Positions 1-7,900 of a stretch of DNA of 9,033 nt are shown here, one piece after another; position 1 is the stretch's first letter, and each line of letters begins with the position of its first letter. The position numbers and the translations under genes were made by a program. Source of the stretch: Puniceicoccales bacterium (GTDB lineage Bacteria; Verrucomicrobiota; Verrucomicrobiia; Opitutales; JAIRLM01). The notes under the pieces were generated by a model. That model was not told the DNA's origin. It worked only from the letters and a program-made list of their open reading frames with translations, and made no database searches. The stretch is taken from NCBI GenBank assembly GCA_031258995.1, contig JAIRMB010000037.1, positions 1-9,033 of the forward strand, read 5' to 3'.

Positions 1-10
1 ATCATGCCCC

Positions 11-1600
11 ATGCGCTATATTTTCATCAGCGGCGGCGTCGTATCTTCCCTCGGAAAGGGGCTGACCGCCGCCAGCGTCGGCGCTCTGCTGGAGGCCTGG
101 GGCCTGCGGGTCGCGTTGAAAAAATTCGACCCCTATCTGAACGTGGACCCGGGCACCATGAGCCCTTTTCAACACGGAGAGGTCTACGTGCTGTCCGACG
201 GCTCCGAGACAGATCTGGATCTCGGCCACTATGAACGTTTTACTAATGCCAAATTGACGAAGGGGTGCAGCGTATCTTCGGGAAAAATTTACGAAACCAT
301 TTTGCGGCGGGAACGGGAGGGCGACTACCTGGGAGAAACTGTACAAGTAATTCCCCATGTGACAGATGAAATTAAGCGGCGCATGGAAGTGCGGGAAGAA
401 GAAGCGGACGTGGCCATCATCGAACTGGGCGGCACGGTGGGGGACATCGAAAGCATGCCTTTTTTAGAAGCCATGCGGCAGTTCATCCTGGATAGGGGCA
501 GAGGGAATGCGCTCTATGGTCACGTAGTTTTGCTGCCCTACCTGCGCGTAGCGGAAGAAATTAAAACAAAGCCGGCCCAGCAGAGCGTTGCCCTCCTGCG
601 GGGCATGGGAATTCAGCCGGATCTGCTTTTCTGTCGAACGGAAAAGCCATTCGGGCCGGAAATTCGTGCGAAATTGGGACACTTTTGCAATGTGCGTCCG
701 GAGGGCGTAATCCAGGAGCGAGATGTGGAATCCATCTATCGCGTGCCCGCCATGTTGCATGACGAAGGGGTGGACCGCTTCATTTTAAAGTACTTCGAAA
801 TGGAACGGGACCGCTGCGATTTTTCCCCCTGGGAGGAGATCGTGGGACGGCTGGAGCGGCCCGGCCGTGAGCTGCGCATTGCCTTCGTGGGAAAATATGT
901 AAACCTACAAGACGCCTATAAGTCCGTATACGAAGCTCTTACACACGGTGCGCTGGCCAATGGCTGCCGCCTGGAAATTTGTCGAATGGATCCGGATGCG
1001 CTTTTGGGCGAAGATTTAGATAAAGTTTTTACCGATTGCGGCGGCATTTTAGTGCCGGGTGGCTTTGGAAATCGGGGAATCGATGGGAAATTGGCTGCCA
1101 TCCGTCATAGCCGAGAGAGGCGCATTCCCTTCCTGGGCATTTGCTTGGGCATGCAGCTGGCCGCCGTCGAGTTCGCGCGTAGCGTGGCCGGCCTGGCTAA
1201 CGCCCATTCGACCGAGTTTGACGAAGGGACGTCGCACCCGATCATCACACTCATGGAACAGCAGAGGACATTTATCGCCAAGGGCGGCACCATGCGACTC
1301 GGCGCCTACGACTGCGACGTGCGTGAAGGGACGAGGCTGTATGGGGCCTACGGCCAACCGCGGATCCGCGAACGGCACCGGCACCGATACGAATTCAACA
1401 GTAGCTACTGCAAGATTTTAGAAAAAAAGGGACTCGTTTTTTCCGGCCACGGTCCGGGCGGACTTGTCGAAGCCATCGAGTTGGCCAACCATCCCTGGTT
1501 CGTCGGGGTGCAGTTCCATCCGGAATTCCAATCCAAGCCGCTCCAGCCACATCCACTTTTTCGGGATTTCATCGGCGCGGCGCAAAATGAGGTTCGCTAG
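11..1600 (+). CDS. pyrG: CTP synthase (glutamine-hydrolysing), complete
   Basis: This 529-residue protein catalyses the last step of de novo CTP synthesis in the cytoplasm: ATP-dependent amination of UTP with ammonia from glutamine. Visible in the sequence are the N-terminal synthetase domain (about residues 1-265) with the P-loop SSLGKG (K16) and the Mg-binding acidic residues D70 and E138 (in ELGGTVGDIES), which match D72 and E140 of the E. coli enzyme. The C-terminal class I glutamine amidotransferase domain (about 285-525) has its nucleophile C378 in GICLGMQ and the H503/E505 pair in VQFHPEF, so the triad is complete. Length is normal for the family (530-550). The start MRYIFISGGVVSS fits the family N-terminus. 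Only 10 bases lie upstream, with no clear ribosome binding site among them, so upstream control and any preceding gene are out of view. The next gene starts one base after the stop codon. Confidence 0.98.
   Translation: MRYIFISGGVVSSLGKGLTAASVGALLEAWGLRVALKKFDPYLNVDPGTMSPFQHGEVYVLSDGSETDLDLGHYERFTNAKLTKGCSVSSGKIYETILRREREGDYLGETVQVIPHVTDEIKRRMEVREEEADVAIIELGGTVGDIESMPFLEAMRQFILDRGRGNALYGHVVLLPYLRVAEEIKTKPAQQSVALLRGMGIQPDLLFCRTEKPFGPEIRAKLGHFCNVRPEGVIQERDVESIYRVPAMLHDEGVDRFILKYFEMERDRCDFSPWEEIVGRLERPGRELRIAFVGKYVNLQDAYKSVYEALTHGALANGCRLEICRMDPDALLGEDLDKVFTDCGGILVPGGFGNRGIDGKLAAIRHSRERRIPFLGICLGMQLAAVEFARSVAGLANAHSTEFDEGTSHPIITLMEQQRTFIAKGGTMRLGAYDCDVREGTRLYGAYGQPRIRERHRHRYEFNSSYCKILEKKGLVFSGHGPGGLVEAIELANHPWFVGVQFHPEFQSKPLQPHPLFRDFIGAAQNEVR
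1589..1592 (+). promoter_or_regulatory. Ribosome binding site fixing the response-regulator start
   Basis: GAGG lies inside the last codons of pyrG, nine bases before the ATG at 1602. It favours that ATG over the in-frame ATG at 1587 and over longer in-frame extensions reaching back to 1464. The chosen start gives MSRLLIVDDE, the usual N-terminus of a receiver domain. Its position inside pyrG suggests translational coupling. Confidence 0.6.
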
Positions 1601-1601
1601 C

Positions 1602-2900
1602 ATGTCGCGGTTGCTCATCGTTGACGATGAAAAGAACGCCCGAGATGGCTTGGCGGCGGCACTTCGAGAGCGCTATGACGTACGCACGGCGGCAAGCGGA
1701 ATGGAGGCTATTCGACTTCTATCCGGCGCAATACCGCCCATTGACCTCGTTTTGACCGACCTGCGCATGGCGGGAAAATCTGGGCTAGACGTGGTAGCTT
1801 TTTGCAGGACCCTCACACCGCCACCGCCCTGCATCCTCATGACCGCCTATGGAGACATTGCCACGGCCGTACGGGCCATAAAGCAGGGGGCGGCGGATTT
1901 TTTGCCTAAGCCGTTGGACCTGGACGCCGTAGAGGTAGCTCTGGAGCGGGCTCTGGGGGAGCGGTCTGCCATAGTACAAATGGCCAGAGGAGAAATGGAT
2001 AGTCCCATTTTAGGAAATTCATCGGCCATGACCAGAGTGCTGGAGCTGGTGCGCCGGGTGGCTCCGTCTGAGGTGACCGTGCTGCTGACCGGCGAAACGG
2101 GTGTTGGCAAAGAACTTTTGGCGAAAGAAATCCATCGATTGAGCTCCCGCAGTGGTGGGCCATTTTTGGCCGTGAACGGCGCCGCCATACCGCGCGACAT
2201 GGTGGAAAGCGCCCTCTTCGGCCACGAGCGAGGAGCATTTACCGATGCGCACCGGCAGCACCGGGGCTACTTCGAGCGGGCGGCAGGCGGGACCCTTCTA
2301 TTGGACGAGGTGGGCGAACTACCACCAGAGACGCAAGTTAAATTGTTGCGCGTGTTGGAAACGCGTACCTTTGAGCGGCTGGGCGGACGGGAGACGCTCA
2401 CGGCCGACCTGCGACTCATATCCGCCACAAATGTTCCGCTGGAGGAACTTGTCCGCTCGGGCCAATTTCGCAGCGATCTGTACTATCGGCTTTGTGTGGT
2501 TCCCATCACTGTGCCGCCCCTGCGGGAGCGGTCCGAGGACATTCCTGCCCTACTGGAGCATTTTTTTCGCCGTACGGACCGGCCACCCCAGATCCGGAAA
2601 GACGCACTCGCCATTCTTCAGCGCTACCCATGGCCTGGCAATGTGCGAGAATTGCGCAATTTCTGCGAATCCATGGCCGTTCTACGGGCCGATGGAGTCG
2701 TTGCCGCCGACGACTTGGACGGTCGTTTTCGGGCGCTGCCACAGGCGAAAACTGCCACGGCCATCCCGTTGCCCTACGGCGAACCGGATGATGGGACCGC
2801 CCTCGGCCGCGCGCTAGAGGCCGCCGGCGGGAATCGGACCCGAGCGGCAAAAATCCTTGGCATCGGCCGCAGCACACTCTATCGCCGCATGCGGCAATAG
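1602..2900 (+). CDS. Sigma-54-dependent response regulator, NtrC/AtoC type, complete
   Basis: This 432-residue cytoplasmic transcription activator should, when phosphorylated, oligomerise and use ATP to open sigma-54 RNA polymerase promoters. The receiver domain (about 1-115) has the acidic pair D8/D9, phospho-acceptor D53 (LTDLRM), T81 and K103 (LPKP). The AAA+ domain (about 135-370) has Walker A GETGVGKE (164-171), a sigma-54 contact loop reading GAFTDA (211-216), Walker B with D235/E236, FRSDLYYRL (289-297) with the expected arginine-finger region, and sensor II PGNVREL (345-351). A Fis-type helix-turn-helix occupies about 400-430 (NRTRAAKILGIGRSTLYRR). All parts look intact. The gene starts one base after pyrG and is probably co-transcribed with it. 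No histidine kinase is in view, so the input signal is unknown. The GAFTGA glycine is replaced by D215, a change also seen in natural family members. The target could be the divergent genes to the right, but that is inference. Confidence 0.97.
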   Translation: MSRLLIVDDEKNARDGLAAALRERYDVRTAASGMEAIRLLSGAIPPIDLVLTDLRMAGKSGLDVVAFCRTLTPPPPCILMTAYGDIATAVRAIKQGAADFLPKPLDLDAVEVALERALGERSAIVQMARGEMDSPILGNSSAMTRVLELVRRVAPSEVTVLLTGETGVGKELLAKEIHRLSSRSGGPFLAVNGAAIPRDMVESALFGHERGAFTDAHRQHRGYFERAAGGTLLLDEVGELPPETQVKLLRVLETRTFERLGGRETLTADLRLISATNVPLEELVRSGQFRSDLYYRLCVVPITVPPLRERSEDIPALLEHFFRRTDRPPQIRKDALAILQRYPWPGNVRELRNFCESMAVLRADGVVAADDLDGRFRALPQAKTATAIPLPYGEPDDGTALGRALEAAGGNRTRAAKILGIGRSTLYRRMRQ

Positions 2901-2941
2901 GAACCTTGAAAGTCCCGTAGGCCACTGGCGCCTTGGAGAAT
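2901..2941. other. Short convergent intergenic gap without a clear terminator
   Basis: These 41 bases separate two converging genes. The only pairing I find is a 4-bp stem (AGGC at 2919-2922 with GCCT at 2930-2933) with no following T-run on either strand. I therefore do not call an intrinsic terminator. Termination may lie inside the coding ends or depend on Rho. Confidence 0.5.
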
Positions 2942-4540
2942 TTAAATCGACGTAGAGTCGACCGTTATCTCATCCAGCCCACGACCGAATAAAAAACGAA
3001 GAGGATCTCTGTCGCTGCCCCTTTCTACCCCATCTGGGCACGGGACCTCTGAGTTCCGGTTACCCTTGACGCTGTCCTCAAAAATTTTAGCATGGGACAC
3101 TACACATTCCCGCACCCCTATGTTACCAGGTTCATCTGGGCAAGATTTCGGAAAGAGTTCAAATACCATGTCGTTAGAAACAATCTCCTTGGGAAAAACG
3201 CACAATAGCCACTGGAACAAACAAAGCTCCGTTCTATGACCGGGGAAAACATTCGCTTGTGACATCAACTTAAACCAATCGTCTCTGGTTTTAAACACCC
3301 GCCCCAGCCATTCTCTAAGAAGGGAAACGGCTCCCTTGCCCAGCGAAAGAACGCCAGCTAGCGGCGCAAACCCTGCTTCATCCGTCAAGAACTTATTGAT
3401 ACGACTCACATTAACTCCCTCTTCTGTCCGCACCATGACCTCAATCTTTGCAAGAAGCAATTCTCCGTTTTTGCGCATAACTTCTCTGTCTGTGCGCATA
3501 CGATTAATGTCAGTTGAAAAACTGTTTTTGTTCTTGATCAAATCCGCCAAATACTTAAGTCCCGCACTGTCTCCATATAGAGTCGCCCCCACAATCGCAA
3601 CTAACTCTTCCCTATGTTTTATTCTGTGCTTTTTCGGATCTAGAAGCGCTTCGCGAAGCGATACCGGCGCCGACGTACTGGCGGAGCAAAGACAAACGCC
3701 AGCATTGAGGACGGACGTCTTTTCAGCGGATGACATACTAGCCCATAAGGCTGTGACGCGATCTCTAATTGCTTCATCAGATAGATCAAACGTTAAAAGC
3801 CTGATGGGGTCACCACTCCGGCAACCGTCGCTAGTGGTCAAATACCTCGGCGCCAATTCTTTCCCACGAGAAGTCTCCGTAAGAAACCAGAGAAATTCTT
3901 CCGTAAGTGGTACGGAACGTCCTCTTGTGAGTATTTTCTCGGAAAGATCCTTTATTACAAGTTCCTGTAGAAATGCAAAACCGCTGTCGTCCTGGGCCGG
4001 CGCGGCAAGGGCAGGATCGGAGGAGGCACCGGCCGCAGCTGCGTTGGAACCGGAAGAAATTAGGGCAGCATTAACTTTTTTCTCTGTCTCTAGCTGATTC
4101 GTCTGTTCATGCAGGCGCTGTTGCAGTTCGCTTGCATTTTGCCTGGCGATTCGTGCGGCTTCCTCTGCCTTCCTTTCCCGATGCACGGCAATGGCGGAGG
4201 TGCTTAGTGGAACGACAAGCATAGTTGCACTGCCCCCGCAGGCGACAATGCCGCCCAGCAAGATCGGCGAAAAGGGGATCATAGCAAAGCCAAATGTCAG
4301 AACGGCCAACGCGATCCCGCCACCAACCGAAAATACCTCCAAGACAACAACAAAAACAAGGGAGACCTTACTGCAATTTCGCGCACCGCCCAATTTTTGT
4401 GCCATGTCATCGAATGGCGCGGGCGGATGTGGAACGGCAGCGGAATTTTGTGTGCAAACGTCCGACATAGTTGCTGACACAGCGAGAGTTGTTTTGAAAA
4501 TGTCAAGATAAATTTGCCTGGCCGTTCGCCGAGAAATCAT
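2942..4540 (-). CDS. Hypothetical membrane-anchored protein with two-lobed hydrophobic segment and coiled coil
   Basis: I do not recognise a family for this 532-residue protein. Reading from the N-terminus: a hydrophilic, proline-containing leader (1-57); two hydrophobic helices close together (about 59-88 and 90-116) split by a short Pro-containing turn near FAMIPFSP; a charged, Glu/Gln-rich stretch likely to form a coiled coil (about 118-160); an Ala/Ser-rich linker (about 161-183); and a mostly helical soluble body (184-532). The hairpin pair implies that both ends lie on the same side of a membrane. This layout resembles inclusion-membrane proteins of Chlamydiae, but it is only a topological likeness. 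The ATG at 4540 is preceded by AAAGGT eight bases away (4549-4554 on the opposite strand). The in-frame ATG at 4468 lacks such a site. The body contains LTEEFLWFLTE (212-222) and SSAEKTSVLN (270-279), which resemble the repeat signature of the divergent giant protein. The reading frame is intact over 1.6 kb, which supports a real gene. Confidence 0.87.
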   Translation of the reverse strand: MISRRTARQIYLDIFKTTLAVSATMSDVCTQNSAAVPHPPAPFDDMAQKLGGARNCSKVSLVFVVVLEVFSVGGGIALAVLTFGFAMIPFSPILLGGIVACGGSATMLVVPLSTSAIAVHRERKAEEAARIARQNASELQQRLHEQTNQLETEKKVNAALISSGSNAAAAGASSDPALAAPAQDDSGFAFLQELVIKDLSEKILTRGRSVPLTEEFLWFLTETSRGKELAPRYLTTSDGCRSGDPIRLLTFDLSDEAIRDRVTALWASMSSAEKTSVLNAGVCLCSASTSAPVSLREALLDPKKHRIKHREELVAIVGATLYGDSAGLKYLADLIKNKNSFSTDINRMRTDREVMRKNGELLLAKIEVMVRTEEGVNVSRINKFLTDEAGFAPLAGVLSLGKGAVSLLREWLGRVFKTRDDWFKLMSQANVFPGHRTELCLFQWLLCVFPKEIVSNDMVFELFPKSCPDEPGNIGVRECVVSHAKIFEDSVKGNRNSEVPCPDGVERGSDRDPLRFLFGRGLDEITVDSTSI

Positions 4541-4548
4541 CTGTGTGG

Positions 4549-4554
4549 ACCTTT
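4549..4554 (-). promoter_or_regulatory. Ribosome binding site of the 532-residue membrane protein gene
   Basis: AAAGGT on the minus strand ends eight bases before the ATG at 4540. It supports that start over the internal methionine codon at 4468, which has no purine-rich leader. Confidence 0.5.
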
Positions 4555-4848
4555 AAGTCCCATAAACGCAACCATATGACAAAATTTTCTTTTGCGGTCC
4601 ATTGGGAAATTTTTACGGACACGGGCTCGGATTGTGCAGAAAACTATGAAAAACGCGAACCGCAAAATTCGCCCTCAAATTTTTCAACACAAGTTTCAGA
4701 AACGGCGCCTTAGCCGCCCCCAATAAGCCGAATGGGGCATCGCTCTAGGGAAGAATGGACGCAAGTGACCCAGTGCGAAATTCTTTGAGGTTATGAACCT
4801 TATCTAGGCAGCAAAAACCACACGTTAAACGATCACGATTTCTGCAAT

Positions 4849-4863
4849 TTGGCGGCACGCCAA
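4849..4863. repeat. Perfect dyad TTGGCG-GCA-CGCCAA
   Basis: This is a 6-bp inverted repeat around a 3-base centre, lying about 110 bp before the giant gene's start. It directly abuts the next dyad. It could be a protein-binding site or a small hairpin in a leader transcript. No T-run follows on the plus strand, so it is not an obvious terminator. Confidence 0.55.
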
Positions 4864-4877
4864 CACCGATTTCGGTG
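4864..4877. repeat. Perfect dyad CACCGA-TT-TCGGTG
   Basis: A 14-bp inverted repeat adjoins the preceding dyad with no spacer. The CACC-N6-GGTG layout is reminiscent of enhancer sites bound by NtrC-family activators (GCACC-N5-7-GGTGC type). It lies about 65-80 bp upstream of the transcription start implied by the candidate -24/-12 promoter. The link to the nearby response regulator is inference. Confidence 0.5.
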
Positions 4878-4915
4878 AGTAGGCCAATTCGCACCGCCCG
4901 TCATCGCAAAAGGGT

Positions 4916-4930
4916 TGGCTAAAATTTAGC
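4916..4930 (+). promoter_or_regulatory. Candidate -24/-12 (sigma-54) promoter
   Basis: The bases read TGGC-N7-TAGC. GG at 4917-4918 and GC at 4929-4930 are separated by exactly ten bases, as the sigma-54 consensus (TGGCAC-N5-TTGC) requires. The inner bases of both boxes are weak (TAA for ACG, A for the second T). If real, transcription would start near 4942, giving a leader of about 30 bases to the ATG at 4972. The site overlaps a perfect dyad, so an operator is the competing reading. Confidence 0.3.
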
Positions 4931-4931
4931 C
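4917..4931. repeat. Perfect dyad GGCTAAA-A-TTTAGCC
   Basis: This 15-bp sequence is a 7-bp inverted repeat around one central base, 40 bp before the giant gene's start codon. It overlaps the candidate -24/-12 promoter, so a repressor bound here could block transcription. Symmetry this exact in AT-mixed sequence is suggestive but short enough to occur by chance. Confidence 0.5.
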
Positions 4932-4971
4932 TTGACCTTTATGAAAAGAGCGTTCCCGTTGGGACGGTCCT

Positions 4972-7900
4972 ATGGGTTCGCAACCTTTAACTAAAGCCTG
5001 GAATTGCCTTCTTACATGGGGAAACACGGGCGGTTACCCGGGGGAATATTTCTCGCCAAATACCCCTGACAACTGCAAAAGTGAAGATTGTGCAAAGGGT
5101 GGCCATATGGTCCAGGCGCGTTACGCTTCTGTGGTGGCACAAACGGCGTTTCAGGATATGGGACGGGGCGGTGGCATACTTGAAATGCCGGCGGAACGGG
5201 ATGTGCGGCAAGGCATTTTGCGGCGCATAGAAAATCCAGCTATAGTGCTGTATTTGTTGTCCACGGCGTTTATTGGAATGCTCTTGGAACGGCCGGAAAC
5301 ACCAGGCCGAAACGATAAAGGCATAACGGGTCTGCGGTTAGCTAAATTAGTCAAGCAGAGTCCTATTGCGGATGAATGTGTCCCTAACTCGCGTCTCCTT
5401 GAGGAGGCTGTTGAAACCTGTGAAAAAAAAGTTCTCTGCCAGGCCGCCTGGCTGGCGATGGCGCTGTGTTTTAGTAAAGATTTTACGAAAAATATACTAT
5501 TTATGTACGGTGCCGATCTACTAGACGGGATCGAAGACGTAGACCCTGCCGATGTTGCGCTCGAGGATAGACCGTTTTGCCGCGCAAGAATAATCCATGA
5601 CGTTATGCGCGGTGGTAATGTCGAGAATGTTAGTAAAATAAAGCTGGAGCATCTCGTCGGAATGGATAGGGCTTGGGTTTCCATACTTCCAGATAGCGCT
5701 AGCAGCCCTCTTCCGGTCGCCAAAAGGCTGGTTACGAACGAAGACAAATCGGGCGACAGAAACTACATGCGTCTTTTAGATTTTTGTCTACTGCGCAGTG
5801 TTTCCGATCCAAGCGGCCGAATACGGCCGCAGAGAATTTGGACAATTGCTCGCGGCAATAGGGACATATTTCGGCTCATGCTGCAAATTGGAACGGAGGA
5901 TTTTCGGAAGCAGTGCGGAACTATACTTATAGAGAAGCTTAGCCAATTGCTAAGGGATGGGAAAGCGGCTCAGGCCGCGGAATTGCTAAGGAATCTTCCG
6001 CCAGAAGCGTTCCAGAAGTGGGGGGTAGGTGAAGATCCTGCCGGAGCTGCGAATAAAGAGGCAGATACCGCCCTCATCAAATTTCTGTTCGAAAATGGCA
6101 CGGCCGAGCAGCTGTCGGCAATTAATCCGATATGGTGGAATAGAAAAATTATAAGCGGCTATGACGATCCTGCCACGCTACCGCGTTGGCAGAGCAAAGA
6201 AGTTAGAAATCTCTACGCGCGCATTCCGCCGGCCACCGTTGCCGGCCTTTCTTCTTCTCTGCCTCCGCCAGCTGGCGCTCCCAATTGGAGCGGTCTCTAT
6301 CTGCTTTTCGGCGTCCTGCAGTTTGGAGATCATTTGCAGCTCGGCGCTCTAAGGAGAGAGCAAATTGATCAAATGTTGTCGAAGAATGTTTTGGCCGAGG
6401 TTTTTGCGCCAAGAACAACTCCTTCTTCCATCCTACTACGGATAGGAACGGAGGTCATCCTGGGAAACGGCTCAGACGATGGGCACGGTGACCGGTGGAA
6501 AGATGCTGTGGATGGTAAAATTTTCCCGGTGCGATTTAAGGAAATCATAGGAAATTTGCCGACCGCATGCGAGCTCGTAGCCAGTTTGAGCTGCCACATT
6601 CCGGATGATTTTTGGCAATTTGTCACGAAGGAGCAGGCCGCGGGCAGGGGGGGGCTGTTGTCACCGGCCGACGTGCGCGCACAGTGGCTTTCTCATGCAT
6701 ACGATCGAAATATTGAGAATTGGCCAATTTATCCCGTCGGGACGGTCAACCCTCAACAATCCTACGAGGACGCGTACGTCGCTCGCAATTGCTTTCTACT
6801 GCACGCTTTTTTAGACGAGCATTGGGTAACGGACGCAGAGCAAGTGAGGAGGCGGGGCGGCGGGCCGCTGGAGGCGGATGCGCTCCGTAAGAAATTAACA
6901 GTTCAACAAAAGGCGTTTTTATTAAACTGGGTGGCCAAGAGATGGCGTACCGGCAAATCCCCCTGCGCGGGTATGCGTTGGCGTGATTTTGGATTTGATA
7001 GCGAGGATGTTTTGCGGGAAATTTTACCTCTTTTGACGGCAGAAGATTACGCTGCCCTTTGCCGGCATCAGGCTTCCGGTGAAGAGCCTGTGTTGAGTTT
7101 GGACGTCATCAAAGCCGTGACTACGGCGGCGTTCATGGCGCCCAAATTTGCAGCCCATGGACGATTCAGCGAGGCGGATTGCCATGCGGGATTGACCGGC
7201 AGTCAGATCCTTGAAATAGGAACGGGCGTTGCCGTGTCCGGTAATCAGGTGGCGGACGCCTACGGCTTGGCGGCCGTTTGCAATGTCGTTGGCGCCGATG
7301 GTGCTGTGCCGGGAAAATTTTCCAGAAAGGATTATCTGACGGCGCTATTTCACGACGGCGCGAAGGTGACGCCGGTTCTCAGAAAACTCGTCGATCATCT
7401 TAGGACTAGGACAAATCCTACGATGAGAACGGCAGCGGAAGAAGAGGTCCGCAAGGCCGTACTGTGGAAAATGTATCTACTAGGCGGGGATTGTTCCGAT
7501 GCACTTACGGATGAAGAATGTACGGAAGTGCGAAATGGTATTGCGCGCCACCCCCAAAGTCTCGCCCGATCATGGGGGGTGGGCCCAACAGTGAAGGACA
7601 CCCTAGGGTCATTCACGCGGGCAGACTTTGAACGCTATCATAGTGACGGTAAATTAAATCCGCCTTTTCCGGGGGCGGCTCCGCTGCCGGGCGTTGCTCG
7701 CCTGGAAGAATCCTTTCGCCATGCGATTCTCCGTCATGTCTATTGCAATCGATCAAGGTACATCGGCGGTGGCGTGATGAATTTGCAAGCGTTCGGCGCC
7801 GAACGTTTGGTAGAAGTGCTTAATTGTTCTAAGCATGAGGGTCGTACAGTCGGTGGCGTCGTCTACCCGAATTTGTTCGACTTTGGTGTGAAGTCCGACG

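Larger units (their letters stand above)
4541..4971. other. Divergent intergenic control region (431 bp)
   Basis: No credible coding sequence or tRNA is seen here on either strand. The left half is AT-rich near the minus-strand gene. It contains TTGTCA on the minus strand (4582-4577), which could be a -35 element, but only a poor -10 (ACTTAA) lies 18 bases on. The right half is denser in structure: AGGTT-ATG-AACCT at 4788-4800, then the perfect dyads annotated separately at 4849-4863, 4864-4877 and 4917-4931. The arrangement fits a shared regulatory region for two divergent genes. Confidence 0.6.

Noticed and set aside
2245..2817. Plus-strand frame of 190 residues within the response regulator
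   Set aside because: It is Cys/Trp/Arg/Pro-rich and out of frame with intact AAA+ motifs. It is a shadow.
2947..2961. TCGAC-GTAGA-GTCGA inverted repeat at the end of the minus-strand gene
   Set aside because: It lies within the last codons before the stop, with a 5-bp stem and no T-run, so it is too weak for a terminator.
3647..3660. Perfect 14-bp palindrome CGCTTCGCGAAGCG
   Set aside because: It lies inside coding sequence, encodes an ordinary helix (SLREALL), and is GC-rich enough to arise by codon choice.
3336..4097. Plus-strand open frame of 253 residues opposite the membrane-protein gene
   Set aside because: It is Ser/Arg-rich with no domain logic and lies wholly inside the opposite-strand gene, which has clear structure and a ribosome site. 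It is a shadow frame.
4541..4971. CRISPR array or small ORF in the intergenic region
   Set aside because: No direct repeat with regular spacing is present, and no open frame with a ribosome site is evident.
4960..4990. tRNA-like GGGTTCGCAACC sequence
   Set aside because: It resembles a T-loop, but the flanking bases do not pair and no D-arm, anticodon arm or acceptor stem can be drawn.
5151..5747. Minus-strand open frame of 198 residues opposite the giant gene
   Set aside because: It has very serine-rich, low-complexity composition, no ribosome site and full overlap with the long frame. It is a mirror of the real gene.
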